A DNA stretch of 64,000 bases from Campylorhamphus procurvoides (GCA_013396655.1 WBMV01004890.1:769025-833024); one strand, 5' to 3'. Counted from the stretch's first letter, positions 1-12,520 are shown. Numbers and translations: made by a program. The notes: a model not told the origin generated them from the sequence alone.

Positions 1-800
1 AGATGTGTAATATTTGTAATTTTGGTTTTGATAAGCATCCCATGTTTTATTATATCTGTCATCCTTTAGTTGACATGTGGCAAAATTTTATTTGAAAAAG
101 CCCAAAATAGAATTAATTACAAAAAAAGTCTTCATTTCAGTCTCAAACAGCTACAGAAATGAAAAGAAAGTTAAATAAGTAGATGATCTGATGAATAAAC
201 AACTGTCACAGAAGAAAACTTCACTGTGACATCTGCAGGAGCTTCTTCTGCATCAGCTTCTATGGGCTGCATTGATAGGCAACAGGCTCCTTGTTTTCCT
301 TTATTTATTGAAGATGAAATTCCTTTGACTGAAGATAAATGCACTGCAGGCATTGGCAGGGTGAGGAGGGAGCCCTGCTCCATCAGCAGCTGTTTCATCT
401 GCTTTGGGTGCTCCTCTTTGTGTGTACTGTCCTCCTGACTAGACCCTGGAGTGCAAACAATTGCTGATCATGCTGCTGGCTCCGGTAACATGACTCATAA
501 TGTTGCCCTAATTACTTACATTAGAAAACTGTCAGGTCTGGAACATTTGGTCTCTCAAGGCAGCTCTCCAATTAATCTTTTCCTTTTTTATTAGAGATCT
601 TGTTAGGTGATTGTCTTTTGGGGAGGAATTAGAAGTTTTTATGTTGTAGTGGTGGTAGGGTTTTTCACTGATAATAGAGCAAGAAAGGTTCAGACTTAAC
701 AGGAATGTTATGTTAGCTACCTTTTTTATTATTTTTAATTTTAATTTTTTATTTCAGCATCTGAAAGAATGTTGTCCTTACTATCAATGGCAAGGAGAAA
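1..800. other. Non-coding stretch, no gene seen
   Basis: No supported exon or RNA gene. A long T-rich tract ends in ATTTCAG near 757 and looks like a splice acceptor. The open frame that follows it (769-1185) runs straight through a CR1 fragment and resembles no protein I know, so I do not call an exon. Confidence 0.6.
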
Positions 801-880
801 AATCATAGAACAAGCCAGGTTGGAAGGGACTTTGAAAGATCATCTGGTCAAATTTTTTATAGGAAATGGATCCTCTCTAG
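801..880 (-). mobile_element. CR1 LINE 3' end fragment
   Basis: The plus strand reads AATCATAGAA followed by GGTTGGAAGGGAC and AGATCATCTGGTC. These are the reverse complement of the 3' terminal part of avian CR1 retrotransposons, so the element points left. Only about 80 bp is recognisable. CR1 copies are usually 5'-truncated, so this is a dead 3' stub with no coding part. The far edge near 880 is approximate because similarity fades gradually. Confidence 0.7.
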
Positions 881-3800
881 TACTTGTAAATTCTGGGGGT
901 GTGAGAGAGGTCCAGTCCTTCCCTGTGCCTGTGTCCCAAAGCAGAGAAGTGTCCTGCTCAGCAGATGCTCAGGTGTGGTGTGAAGGAGAAGGTTTCATGC
1001 AGCCTCTGTTGCTAGTTCTGCTTTATTTCTATAAAACAGGAGGATTATGCTTAAATCTCTGTGTAATTCAAAGCAGAGATATGACCCAAGGTCTTCTGGA
1101 AAGCTGCACTTCCCTGCATTATTCTGCTGTGATCTCTCTCCATCTTTCTAGAAAGAAATGCTGGGTTTCTTTTCCTTCTAAATAATGACATGGTTTACTG
1201 AACAACGAGCTAGAAAATCATTGTGCTTCATTCCAGGTAAATGTCTAAGCCACCAAAATACAAAGTGAGCCTTCTCTATATAGATGTAGTTCAGTGCTTT
1301 TGAAACTCTTTCATAAAAAATCGAGATTCTGATGTTATCCCTTTTTGCCAGGATCTGGCACTGTGGGCAGAAAGCCTGTCCCTCCAGTTGCTAAGCAGAG
1401 GTTCAAGACTGATCAATGTTTTTCACTCTAAAAGTTTTGACATTCTTAAGAGTAGCTGCAGAAAAAAAAAAAGAAGAAAAATTCACCAGAATTACAGACT
1501 GACAGTACCAGGGTTTTTCTGTGTATAAATCTGGAGATATAAAAGATGACAATGATAAAAGTGGTGTGTGATGTGGATTCAAGATTCTGACTGCGATATA
1601 CTGGCTTCCTGTTCAGTGCAGCTCTAATGCTTTAATTCACCTTGTTTGTAACTATTTCCTTTATAAATTATCATAAACCTGGAAAGGTGGGCTATTTTTT
1701 AGGCTTAATATAACCAGCATTGCCTTATTTCAAAATCTAGTACAATTAGAAACACGCACCGTAACTTGTGGATGATTAAATTGCAAATTGTGGGTGTCCA
1801 GCAGGCAACTGGAGATATTAAATCTGCTCACCTTCATAACTCATCCTCACACACACCGGGTGTTTTTCAGGATCACGCAAAGATGTGCTTGTTCTGCCTG
1901 AGGTACATTCCGTCGTATTTATGGTTTATCAGATGTACAGAATCTCTTCCTCAAGGAGACACTCATACATCATTTCAACATCAGTAGTTATTACATTGTT
2001 TTAATGGAAAAATGTTATAAATGAATGAGTTTTATTCTCTCTGTGACACTTACATTTTCCAACATGACTTTCTCGATGCTGTTGTTTTTTGTCCTGTGAG
2101 AACATGAACTTTTTGTTTATTGCTCACTGATTTTATAAAGATTTCTCATTTCCTCCTTGGAGAGCTATAAGGAAAAAAGGTCAAAAAGGAGAAGCTAAGT
2201 AATCAGAGTTTAGGTTTATAGCAGTTTTGTGGAATAAATGTGGTACCTGTTAAAAAGCTAAAATCAAAGTAATCCAGACAAACACTTTACCTCCTACTTG
2301 GCATTGTATTTGAGTGAGGAATATAATCTTTTAGTCTAAATTTTTAAAAATGAGGGTTTGATTTAGGTATGAACTGATATTTGGCTTAATCCTCCTTAAT
2401 GGAAAGTACCTGCGGTTGATACAATTTTGGATTGTGAGCTCATCAAATAAAGAGACTAATTCTTCTTATCTTGTAAACAGAACATGCCCAAGAAGCTGAT
2501 GGTTTGTATCTGTTGGTAGAGCTTTTTCCCCACAGCTGGTGCTGAACTCATCTTTTTACCTGCCTCCTGCCCCGAGGCAGTGGCACTGCAGGAATGTCCT
2601 CTGTGCCCGTGGTGGCATCTCCTGAGCCATGAAGATCACCGTGTGCTCCTCTCCCTGCCTGCCATGGCAATCCCAACACTATGAATAGCCAAGGAAGTGT
2701 TGGGGAATTTCAGGCTTTTGGCAAGTGTAGTGACAAAGATTTATTTCTGCGTGTAATTTAAGGACCAGTTGTGTAGCCCAACATAAGGGCAAAGAAATCC
2801 AAATGCACATTAAAATGGTTGGGATACAGTGTGTTGCCCAAACAGATAGTCCTCCCAGGGAGAGGTGCTTGGAGCAGGAATGTTGACAGCAGAGAGAAGC
2901 AGGAGTGTCCCCAGGGTGCTTCTCACCAGAAGGGTGAACGGATGGAGCCTGAGCTCACTTGCAGATGAAGTGGAGCCACTGACTGGGACAGAAATCAGTC
3001 CGAGTAGTGCTGGCCTAGTTCCTTTCCTGTCAGGGGTGGAAGAGGTGAGGATATTTTTGATGGCTTCTCCAGAGAACTTAATGTTTGCTTTATCTTTTGG
3101 TTGTCTTTTATATAATTGCACTGGATAATATTGCAAAGTTGTATAAAATTAAAATTAAGTTTGAAATGGGGTTTGTTAATTACAGTATTTAACTGTTGTG
3201 GTTATTGTTTCCTAGGAGATTAATGAGGTGAATTATTGTAACATAATTAAACTACAGTATATCTAATCTCTTACATGCCCTTGTGGTTTACTGCTATTCA
3301 AGTATCACTTGAAGGTTAATTTCACTTAACTGGTATATATTTGACTTTGGCGATACAGTTTACAGCAAAATATGCTGTTAATTATATGTGAAAGTCATTA
3401 GGCTCTGCCAAAATGATCACTGTAAGGACCATAACAGCAGTTAAAGCAGCAGACTCACAGACATACACACCCCAGCAGTAATCCTAAATCTGCCCTACAA
3501 GGTTTGGCTGGAAGCCTTTTCCTGGGAGGCACAGAATTCCTGAGTCCCAGGCAGAGCCTGTGCCCTGGGCCAGGCACATCAGCTCAGCTGGCTGTTTCCT
3601 CTGCTACTTGGGCAGGAAATCCTTTTGTCTTGCCACAGAAAAACCAGAAACGTACAGCAAAATCTTTATAGGACGAGACAAAGCTACAGATTCATCACAG
3701 CATGTCTTTCCCCCCAGAGAAACAGATTAGTTTATATGCTTTCATTTTTTTTAATCCCCAAACTCAACCTTCTTCCTCCTCCAGCTACAGAATCAGCTTC

Positions 3801-4739
3801 ATCTTAATTCACTATTCCTCATTTATTTTCTTGCTGGAGCTATTTAAAGGATGGATACTCTATTTATTATGTGACAATAGAAAAGCTGCCATTTTTCCCC
3901 TCTATTAGTTCCAGTCACAGACAGACTTTTACATCAACTTTTTTGCTTTCTCTTCAGTAATCCTAAGAAATTATCTTCTCTATAGTTCTTTAGTTTCTTC
4001 TAAGGTATATTGCCAAAGATTTGAATCTAGTATTTTCTCCCTCATCTTGTCCCTGTGGACAAAATTAAAATTCTTTCCTCCAAAACTATAGCTCAGTATA
4101 AAACCAAACCCAATATGAGACCTTTTTAAAAAACAAGAATTCAACAGCATGTAATTTAATGATTATAATAGTCATCCAAAGTAGAGAAGTTAAAGTATTA
4201 AGTGGTTACAATTTTGAGTTTGGTGTTCTCCGGACAGAATTCACAAATCTGATTTCTGAAAAAAACCAGCATTCTTGAGTGTTTTATCTAAGTTGTATTT
4301 TGTTTTTAGAAATTTATCAACCACTTCAGAACAGCAAAACTCCTCAATAACCTTTTTGGCCAGCATGGCTCTGATCCTCTTAAATGACATCCCATTGTGC
4401 CTTTCTAGAATCATTTCCTCTTCTTTTCCATATACTTTTCATGGTAAATACCCCCAAGTTGTTTACTTTTTCTCTGTAATTAGTTAGAGGCTCCTTTTCT
4501 TGTTCTACCTTTTCCCACTCTCTGTGGTCACTTCCCAGTCCTGTGGAATTACTTTAGGTGCCTGCTCGTGCCATGTGTGCCATGGACAGGGCTCTAAATT
4601 TGAATTGTCCAGGGCTGGAAGGGTTAGTTTGCTCTTTCCCCTCTGTTTTTGTTGCCTCAGAAAATGTGTGCCATGAGCAAAGGGAATGATTTTGAACATA
4701 ACATTGCCAAGGTCACCAGTCTAGAAAATAATCTAAACT
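881..4739. other. Non-coding stretch, no gene seen
   Basis: Mostly AT-rich unique-looking DNA with slightly GC-richer patches at about 2520-2700 and 2830-3040. There is an A-rich tract at about 1461-1480. The open frames are short and overlap on both strands (for example 2810-3136 minus and 2865-3128 plus), which is what chance frames in a GC-richer patch look like. No repeat family was recognised. Confidence 0.55.
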
Positions 4740-5480
4740 TGTAAGCTCCCAGGAGCTGCAATTCTCTCCTGCCCACTCAACAGCTGGACTGCTCCCTGCT
4801 GAGATGTGTCTTTGGATCTGCTGGAATTTGTTTTGTCAGTTCTTTGCAAACACACTCGCCACGTTTTCAAATCAATCTCCTTCGTGCCACAGTATGAAAT
4901 GCTTTTCTGAATTCCACAGAAATTGTCCATTACACTGGGATTGTCTCCAGGTAAGCAGCATATTAAATGAATTCAAGTAGAGTTGTCTGTCATGACCTCC
5001 TTTCTCTATGCATTCAGCCTGCTGTCATTTCTTCTAAGTCAGGCACTTCTAAATCTGGTTTAATAATTTTCTGTCTTCTGTATAACTGAGGCCAGGATAA
5101 GGAGCTTGGGCTTTCTTGGGTCTTGGAGCCTTTTAAAGCAAAAAGAATTATATTAACTGCTACTCTGTTCCCATATAGTCCCTTCCTTCTTTAGTGAGTT
5201 ATCACAAATCCTGCCCAGGGCTTTCCTTTTCCCCTCGCCATTTTCCTCCAGATTTCTCAGTTGTAATTCAGCTGGGCCTGGAGCTTTGGCAAGGTTTAAT
5301 AGTTATAATTGCCTAATTAAGGTATGAGCTCTGGTAGACCAGAAGCCTTCTTTCTCCTCTGTCTTTGCAGTTTTCAGGAGTGTGCTCTCTACTTCTGTCA
5401 GATTCTCCTCCTTTGTGTATTCATTATGAATATCTATAAAGATATGAGTAATCTGTCTCATTATTTTTCAAATTGCCTCA
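4740..5480 (-). mobile_element. Old CR1/L3-like LINE reverse transcriptase relic
   Basis: Read on the minus strand, this stretch keeps scattered pieces of a LINE reverse transcriptase in the expected order. At 5264-5290 it encodes AKAPGPAEL, the K-x-P-G-P motif near the start of CR1-clade reverse transcriptase domains. At 4885-4917 it encodes VEFRKAFHTVA, which matches the conserved palm segment [YL]-D-F-x-K-A-F-D-T-V. The last aspartate of that motif reads as histidine. Several frameshifts and stops separate the pieces, so nothing can be made from it. The catalytic aspartate pair further downstream is not visible. Its divergence suggests an ancient copy of the CR1/L3 group, much older than the CR1 pieces at 801 and 6720. 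Both outer limits are estimates, and the family name is inference. Confidence 0.6.
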
Positions 5481-6719
5481 CTTGAAGACACTTGCTTCTC
5501 TCATTCCTGTCAGGCTACAAGCAGATGAACATAAAAACCCCACAGTCACAGAAAAATTGATATTGCTGTGGAGCAGTGGAAAGCTGTGGTTTGCTTTGCT
5601 TTCCAGGAGAAACAGAAACTGTGTGATAATGGCATGGATGTGTGAGAGATGAAACTGGACACTGGGGGACCGAGTGTAACCCATGGGGGTGAGAAGGGGT
5701 AGAGATAATTCATGTTAATTGGCATAAAAATTAAGTCCAGTTCTTCAAGGTGAGTGTTTTGCCCATGCCAGTACTGGAATCTTGCACAACTTTTCAAACC
5801 TGACTGCACAAAACCGCCCTACATCGGTATTTGAAAAACTTTTTTAACCGGAGCTGTTTTAGCTGTGATAGTGTTTGTCCTTTGGAGTCCTTTTACAGTG
5901 CACTAGAGTTAAAAAAACAAAACCAGTTTGCTTCCCACAGACGTTGGGAAGGAGAGTTGGGTGGGCAGACTGTGTAATTAAACATGTGGGGGTATATCCA
6001 AAAGGCAGCCCTTGCAGAGCTCCCTGAAAGCACCAAAGAGCCAGTGGCAAAAGCAGAAGGAACTGCATGTTTGTTCCTTTGTGATATTTTCTTCTCTACC
6101 TGTACATCTGGTATTGGGCTTCAATTTAACTTGAAATCTACTCCAGTAAAAATCATGTTTCCTTTCAGAGAGGATGGTTAACATTCTGTAGAGCATTTGT
6201 ATTCTTCTTTTGCCTCTTTCACTATCTGGGGCCCTTTTACAGATGTCTGTAGATTTCCTCTGTCAAAGAAAAAATGTCATTGAGTCATATGTCATTTCAC
6301 ACACGAGACTTTGGTCTGTGACACTGTGCCCCCTCCTGCTTTAAACTGATAAATTGTGGCAAAATGACCTTTACATCACTTAGCCTGGTAATTGTCCAAG
6401 TATTCTATTACCAGTTTGTGGCTTCGCACAGCAGAGCAGTGGATGAGGATGAGTTTCACAGTGTCACAGTCAGTTCAGTTTTTCAGCAATGTTGTTTGCT
6501 GGCACCTGGGGTTTAGTTAATGGGAGGGAAATGCACTATTTTGCAAACAGGGATGTAGACTGCATTGACACCACCTGTCAATAATACAATGAAAGTAAAG
6601 CTTAGTGACACAAAATGCAGTGGAATTTGAGGAGAGCGAGGATCTCATGAAATTAAAATGATGGCAGGTGAAGGGTCCTGAGCCTGATCTGGGCAGAAGT
6701 CAGCTGAGACTGGAAATAT
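5481..6719. other. Non-coding stretch, no gene seen
   Basis: Unique-looking DNA between two LINE fragments. Open frames of up to 87 codons overlap on both strands (5546-5809 and 5978-6196 minus, 5984-6181 plus) without recognisable motifs. No RNA gene or repeat was recognised. Confidence 0.55.
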
Positions 6720-6935
6720 ATCACAGAATATGCTGAGTTGGAAGGGACCCACAGGGATCATCCCCTGGTCCTGCACAGGTACCCTTCCCAAGAGTCACCC
6801 CCTGTGCCCCAGAGCATCATCCAACACTCCTGGAGCTCTGGCAGCCCTGGGGCTGTGCCCACTGCCCTGGGGAGCCTGGGCAGTGCCCATCACCCTCTGG
6901 GGGAAGGACCTTCTTCTAATAAGGAGAAACATTTC
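6720..6935 (-). mobile_element. CR1 LINE 3' end, 5'-truncated
   Basis: The plus strand begins ATCACAGAATATGCTGAGTTGG and continues with AAGGGACCCACAGGGATCATC, then a GC-rich part containing CACTGCCCTGGGGAGCCTG and CACCCTCTGGGGGAAGGACC. This is the reverse complement of the 3' untranslated region of a common bird CR1 subfamily. About 215 bp is present with few changes from what I remember of the family, so it is younger than the other CR1 pieces here. The break at about 6935 is the 5' truncation typical of CR1 insertion. The open frames at 6730-6981 and 6738-6947 lie in this repeat and are not genes. Confidence 0.88.
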
Positions 6936-9900
6936 TTGTCTTTCTAGTAGGAGCAGTGGGGCCAAACAAAGCCAGTGGTAAAATGGGCTCTGAGAGATTG
7001 TACTGGTGTTATATCAACTTGTGTTGATTCATTTCCAGTGGGTGGTGAAGAAATAACAATACTGGAGGCACGATTTACTAATGTTGCTAAGCAAGAAAGG
7101 AAAAAGGCTCCACTTGTGACTGTCTTCCCATTCATTGCTCCATGTCTCAGGAAGTAGTTTGTGGTTTCATGAGATGGACAGTGGTTACAGCAGGCAAGGA
7201 GCAGGAGCAAGGCTTTTACCCCAGTCACACCTGCCTTTTTCTCAATGTTTTCAGACACTGCCTCTTCCCTTTCAGGTCTCTAAAGAGCTTCCCAGCAGCG
7301 TGTTGGATGTAGCATCTCTGCTTTTCAGTGCCACAATGGTTAATTACAGTATCTGTGAATGTTTCAGAGGAAAGATGCTTGGATGGGTAACTTAAGAAAC
7401 ACTTAAATAAAATAGCCTTTGAAATAGTCTAAACCAAGCGTTACATTTTGAAGAAGTAAATCTTGCCCCATAGAACAAAAAATAATATATTGGTCTAATC
7501 AGGCACAGACATTTTCCCTTTCCTCGACATTTGTTGGGTAATCAACATTCCTGTTTGCTATTTATCTGCTTCTTAAGTTTTTGCAAGTAATTCTGCTTAT
7601 AATTGTGACTCTTCATGATTTTGTAAAAATTGGCACCTGCTGTGTGTAGGATAATAGCACAATTCAACAGGCACTGTAGGGAGAACTGATTTGCTCCTCA
7701 TTTTGTCTGGAAATGCCTGAATTATAAGTGGAGTTGCCCTCCTGTTAAAACTCGCAATTACTGGGGATGTAGATAAATGATAGTGGAGATTTTTACTTGT
7801 GTAACAAGAAGAGAAACCGAAATAGCTGTGATTTTCTTTGTTGCGAATGCAGAAAAATACTAAAAATTAATCTGAAAAAGGAAAAGGGGTTGTTTTACTG
7901 GATTTTATCTGTGATGTCTGTTGGTTAGAATGAAGTTGGGGGAAGATGTCTGAGCGAATACAAGTGGTCACTTCTCACCTATGATGAAATTTGCCCTTTG
8001 GGGGAAAGAAATTAAATCTGTGGCAGTCGTTCATCTAATTAGCAGATGAATGTAGCTTTGGCAATTCTGCAGCACACTCCGTGCTCCCTCCTTCCCAGAA
8101 CAAGGGCTGCAGCCCACGTTTCTTGATCTGAGGCTCAGCAGGGCTCTTGGAGGGCAGGAGCAGGAAGGGTAAGAGTTGTTGCTGCAGTTCTCAAGGTGAT
8201 GTCTGTGGTGGGCAGGTGGACAGACCCTGTTAAACCTGGACCTTGGGCTGTCCCTGGGGGTTTGGGGCTCAGAGCAGGAGCACGGGCAGGATGGGCTTTC
8301 ACTTTCCCCAGCAGACACCGGTTTGTCATCCTGTGGGGGAGACCTGGTGGATCCACAGAGCTCCAAACTGCAGTTGATTGATGAAGACCTTAGAAAAGCA
8401 GGAGACAGCAGGGAAGGAGGGGAATCCTTTCCTTTCCCTTTTCTCTTTGGCAAAAACCTAAAGGAAAGCTGTTCTGTGCCATTTCTCTGCGAGGCAATGT
8501 GAGGCCCCAGGAGGTGTCCAGGAGCTGGAGCAGAGCCCCAGCAGGCAGTTTAGCCTGAGGAAAAGGGAATTCCCTTCCTGGGCTGCTTCAGATGCTTGTG
8601 GTGGAGGAGTTGGGATCCTTCCTCATGCCAGAGGGCTTGGCCATCTGCTGCAAATGGGCAGCGCTGGAGCCAAGGCTCAGCATGTGCTGTGGTGGAGTTT
8701 GCAGCCCCACCATGGGGACAACAAAGGTTTGGCAATGCCAAGAAGTGCCCAGGAGAAGAGGGACCAGCTTTGCCAGAAAGTGTTAAAGTGAGCAAAATCA
8801 CAGCAACTTTAGTTGTTGCATATTTACTGTTTATCTGTGTGAGACCCAGGCAAATTAGCAGCAGCCATCTCATTTTTGTTTCTAGCAGATTATTCTCCTG
8901 TGACTTTTAATTAAAACTTCCCTTAGGCACAGAGAAACTGTTGGTGATCTTTTTTTTTTCCTTTTTTTCTGGAGTGTCTCAGCTTTAATTACCTTTTAGG
9001 ATTTGAAATAAGCCGTATGTTTCCACTAGATCATGTTTGCTACAGAAGGAAGTGGCAAAGGGATCAGCAGGGATATTGACTATAAAATCAAAATTTCACA
9101 TAAAATGTGTTTTAAATGTAGTCAAGTAAACATCCCTTCCCCCTCCTGAAAAAGCCTCTGGCCACATTTAATAGTCTTTCCTGTATTTTGAACTGAATAA
9201 CTTGTGTCGAATCTCCCCTTCCTGCGCTATTCAATTTTTACTGGGAATATGATTACATTGAAATGAGACTCCATCAGAGAAATAAGATATTGGATGGGCA
9301 GTAGACCAAGGCAAATTTGGGAGCAGTTTGCATAAATGTTTTTCCAAGCCCAAACAGCAGCTTCAGAACCTGAGTGGAAGAGCTCACCTGTCACATTGCA
9401 ATTTCTATTCATTGCTGCTCCAAACATCTTGTTTGCCAGAGAACCATCCGGTTTGTTTTGTGTTTACCTGCAAATAAATTTGATATAGAAAGAGCTCAAA
9501 TGGGTATAATGCCATTCCAGCTGGAGAGAGGGAAGGATTTTAGTTGCTAATAGGTGTGTATATGTGGGGCACAATGTATTCCTACACTACTGAGGCATTT
9601 TGGTGCCAGCAGAAAGCAGGAGCGGTGTTGGCTAATGGGATAAACTTCCCCGGACACCACCAGGGAGCAGGCAGGCAGCGTGGGCTGCAGTGTGTGGCAT
9701 AAAATGAATAAAATAGCCCCAGGAATTTCCTGGTGTTGACTAGAGAAGCACTGGCTGGTCTGTTAGAACCAGTCAGATTGCAGGAATAGGGGTAAATGTG
9801 GAATGCTTGGAAGAAGCAGCGTTTTTGAAAAGCATCTTTGAAGTGAGGAGAGCCCTCCCCACCATCCACAGCATATCCATAGCAATGAGGTCCTTTGCAC

Positions 9901-11403
9901 AGTGCATCTGGACTGCTGAGGAGGGGGGCACAGTCCATGCATCTTTTATTCATAGGACATGGAGACATGCAGGCACCAAAATTGGGTGACTGTGTATACA
10001 AATCAGGCTTAGCCCAGCTCATCAGCTTGTCCTGTGCAGCTGAAGGTGCACTTTCCCATTTTACTCCTTTGTATGGAAGTGAAGAAGCCTATGAAGGGAA
10101 CAAGGTCTTCCAGTGCCTTATGAATTAATGATATTTTTGTAGCTGTTGTTAATCAGATGATAATATTACTGTTGGCTTCAGTCTAATGATTTTTTTAAAT
10201 ACCATTGACTGACTGGCTGGCTGCTTCGTGTGCTTTCCACACAAACAGGAAATAGGGTTAGAAAAAAATAAAATGAGCTTTTCTTTCATTTACTTATTTC
10301 TGAGCAGAGTGTTTTTGCCCCAAATGCCCAAACAGCAGGCTTAGATAGGTCTTGCTTTTCAGGTATTTTAGCCATTGATGAACTGCATAGGCAAATCATT
10401 CCTCTGTGCTCAAAATGGACTTGAATTTGAAGTTAGCCCTTTCTGCTTCTGTATAATGGGCATTCCTCCACACAAATTGGTTTTTTGCAGATGAATATTC
10501 TGTGCATTTAATTTAGAATCTGCATATAGGCTGTGTGCATTAGAGCTATTTAGCATAAAAAAAAGAAACCAAGAGAGAGAATGGAAAAATCCTTTTAAAA
10601 TTAATGGTATAAAGTTAAGTGGTGTGCTCCTGTTTACCCTTTCTAACACTATAAGAAGCCAAGGACATTCATCAAGCAGAAAGGCCGTAATTAATTAAGA
10701 GGAATACTATGCAATGCATAATTAACATGTGTTACAGCATGCCAGTAGACTAATGCCAATAAAATAGTAATGTTAGCAAAAGGATTTGACATTTATGTGG
10801 GTAATAAAATATAGACAGTTAAATTAGGGTTTGTTTTTTTTAATTGTTCTCTGAAAGAAACTTTCTTCCTTAAAAACTCAGGGCAAGCCCCTGCTGGCAG
10901 CCTGTTCCATAAGAATTCAGTGGGAGTCAGGCAGTGAAACACCTTATGAAACAAACTGGCATTCAGTTACTGGGAATTCTCATTGTATTCTATGTTGGAA
11001 ATATTGCTGTGTTAAACAGCTGCTTTCTGTGTAATTAATCAACTGCTTAAGTTCTTATAAATGATCTCTGCCCTTGAAGAAATGGTATCAACTCACTTCG
11101 GTGCAGTGTTGTTCTCTCTATCCCATCTCTGGTGTGCCCACATCTCACTGCACCTTTCCATTTGGGATCCTCCATATGGTGCTGGTGGGATTCTGAGACA
11201 CCCCACACTGTGATGCCCACCTTACTTAATTCCTGCCACATAAAATGTAGGCGTGAGGGTCATAAATTTGGTTATAGCCTGCAGAAAAGCTCCACGAGTA
11301 GGGCTACATTTTCTCTCTTCTTAATTGCATTGCTGGTTGCTTAAAGGAAAAACATCACATGGAAATCACATTTCTGTCAGAAAATCTTGGGCTTGTTATT
11401 TCT
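6936..11403. other. Non-coding stretch, no gene seen
   Basis: Alternates between AT-rich DNA and a GC-richer patch at about 8030-8780, where open frames of 60-140 codons overlap on both strands with no motif I recognise. A long T-rich run lies at 8949-8969. At about 10680-10830 an AT-rich block holds several TAATTA-type motifs and the string ATGCAATGCATAATTA. No interspersed repeat was recognised with confidence. Confidence 0.55.
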
Positions 11404-11496
11404 ACAAATAACCTTAAGATTAATGAAACTGAGAGCAGCAATCTTACACTTATTAGGGCTACAAATAACCTGAAGATTGATGAAAATGAAAGGAGC
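11404..11496 (+). repeat. Diverged tandem duplication, 57-bp period
   Basis: The 36 bases from 11404 recur at 11461 with 31 of 36 positions identical, beginning ACAAATAACCT in both. The offset is 57 bases, a multiple of three. The open frame 11359-11547 therefore reads TNNLKINETESS and then TNNLKIDENERS 19 residues later. Of the five differences, two are silent and three change the residue in that frame. I see no other coding signal, so this is treated as a small local duplication. Confidence 0.7.
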
Positions 11497-11517
11497 TGGT
11501 CAGTGCAAAAAGGCTTT

Positions 11518-12400
11518 TTGTCCCTATTTTTGCTCCATTTTGGTTAGACTGCACAACCAGTGGTACTTTCTGTAGCATTTTGCTATATTAAAGGAGAAAG
11601 TCACAGAAAAGGCTTTTAAGAATATCCACAGGTGAACAGATGGAAACCCTTCTGTCTCTCTGTAGCACTGTTCCAAGGGAATTTTAGCAGAGAATTTTCT
11701 AACTACCCATTCTTCTTTGATGCATCCAGATAAATCACGGAGCATTTTGAAGAGTGTTCCTTTAAAGGTTTTAACAGGAGCTACGGTCCATCTTGAAATG
11801 CTACACTGGAATAATTTGAAGGAATCAATGTCAGAAAATTGATTTGCTCAAAAGGAGTTTATTTCAATTTGAATATTGTGAAATTGTGCTGGGTACCTCC
11901 GGTAGCATGCCTGCAGCAAGATGATCCTGTTACCATGGTTTCAGGCTCAGATTTGGGTTACTATGGTGTCAGCCTTTACTTCTTGCTATGCAGGAAAGTA
12001 TTATGTGACCTGGGCAAGGTCATGTAGACTTAAATCCTCCAAGAGGCTAAGCTGGAGCAACAAAAATTAGTTGCTGCAGTGAAGGTCTTTTATGCACCTG
12101 GAGCCTAAAGGAGAGACTTCTTGTAAAGTACCAGCCAGTGGATTCCAAGGCAGAGAAGTCACCGCTCACCTCAGAGAGATGGGGCCTGGATTGTAATCCC
12201 AGCCATTCTGCCCACCTAGGATTGATATCTGAGCATCAGGAGGCACATGGCTCTCCTCAGAAGGTGATTGTGAATCCTGCCCTGGAGGTGGGCAGCAAAC
12301 CTTGTGTCCCTCTTCTCTTGTCAAATGGGAAGTGGCTCGAATACCGAAAGTCTTTGGAGCAAGAGCTGTCCCCATGAACACTGAAACGTGGTTTGCCACT
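11518..12400. other. Non-coding stretch with two RFX-like motifs
   Basis: No gene seen. The only feature I can point to is a pair of X-box-like motifs at 11929-11970, listed separately. Short open frames at 12138-12377 (plus) and 12166-12399 (minus) overlap each other and show no family resemblance. Confidence 0.5.
11929..11970. promoter_or_regulatory. Two RFX (X-box) like motifs 28 bp apart
   Basis: GTTACCATGGTTTC at 11929-11942 and GTTACTATGGTGTC at 11957-11970 both resemble the X-box bound by RFX transcription factors, whose ideal form is GTTRCCATGGYAAC. The left half of the first is perfect and its right half is degenerate. The second is weaker. Their same orientation and close spacing are seen in the sequence; any binding is inference. 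Confidence 0.3.
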
Positions 12401-12520
12401 TGTCATGGTTTAACCCCAGCCAGCAATTCAGCCCTCCCCAGCCACTCCCTCCCTCCCTGCTGGTGGGATCAGGGGACAATCAGAAGGGTGACAGGGAGAA
12501 AACTTATGGGAAATAAACTA
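12401..12520 (-). mobile_element. Truncated endogenous retrovirus LTR
   Basis: The plus strand starts TGTCATGGTTTAACCCCAGC, followed by a C-rich part, GGTGGGATCAGGGGA, CAGAAGGGTGACAGGGAGAAA and AACTTATGGG. This is the reverse complement of the 3' end of a common bird LTR family, the same family as the LTRs at 20323 and 36503. The 3' edge at 12401 looks intact. Similarity ends near 12520, so only about the last third of the LTR remains. No internal retroviral gene is nearby. The class (ERVL-like or ERVK-like) is from memory and uncertain. Confidence 0.72.

Noticed and set aside
769..1185. 138-codon frame after a strong splice-acceptor-like tract ending at 757
   Set aside because: The frame runs through a CR1 fragment (801-880) and resembles no protein; no matching donor context was found.
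6730..6981. 83-codon frame near 6.8 kb
   Set aside because: Lies inside the CR1 3' untranslated region.
10870..10960. Possible CR1 fragment (GGCAGCCTGTTCCATAAG)
   Set aside because: One short shared phrase only; the neighbouring CR1 landmarks are absent.
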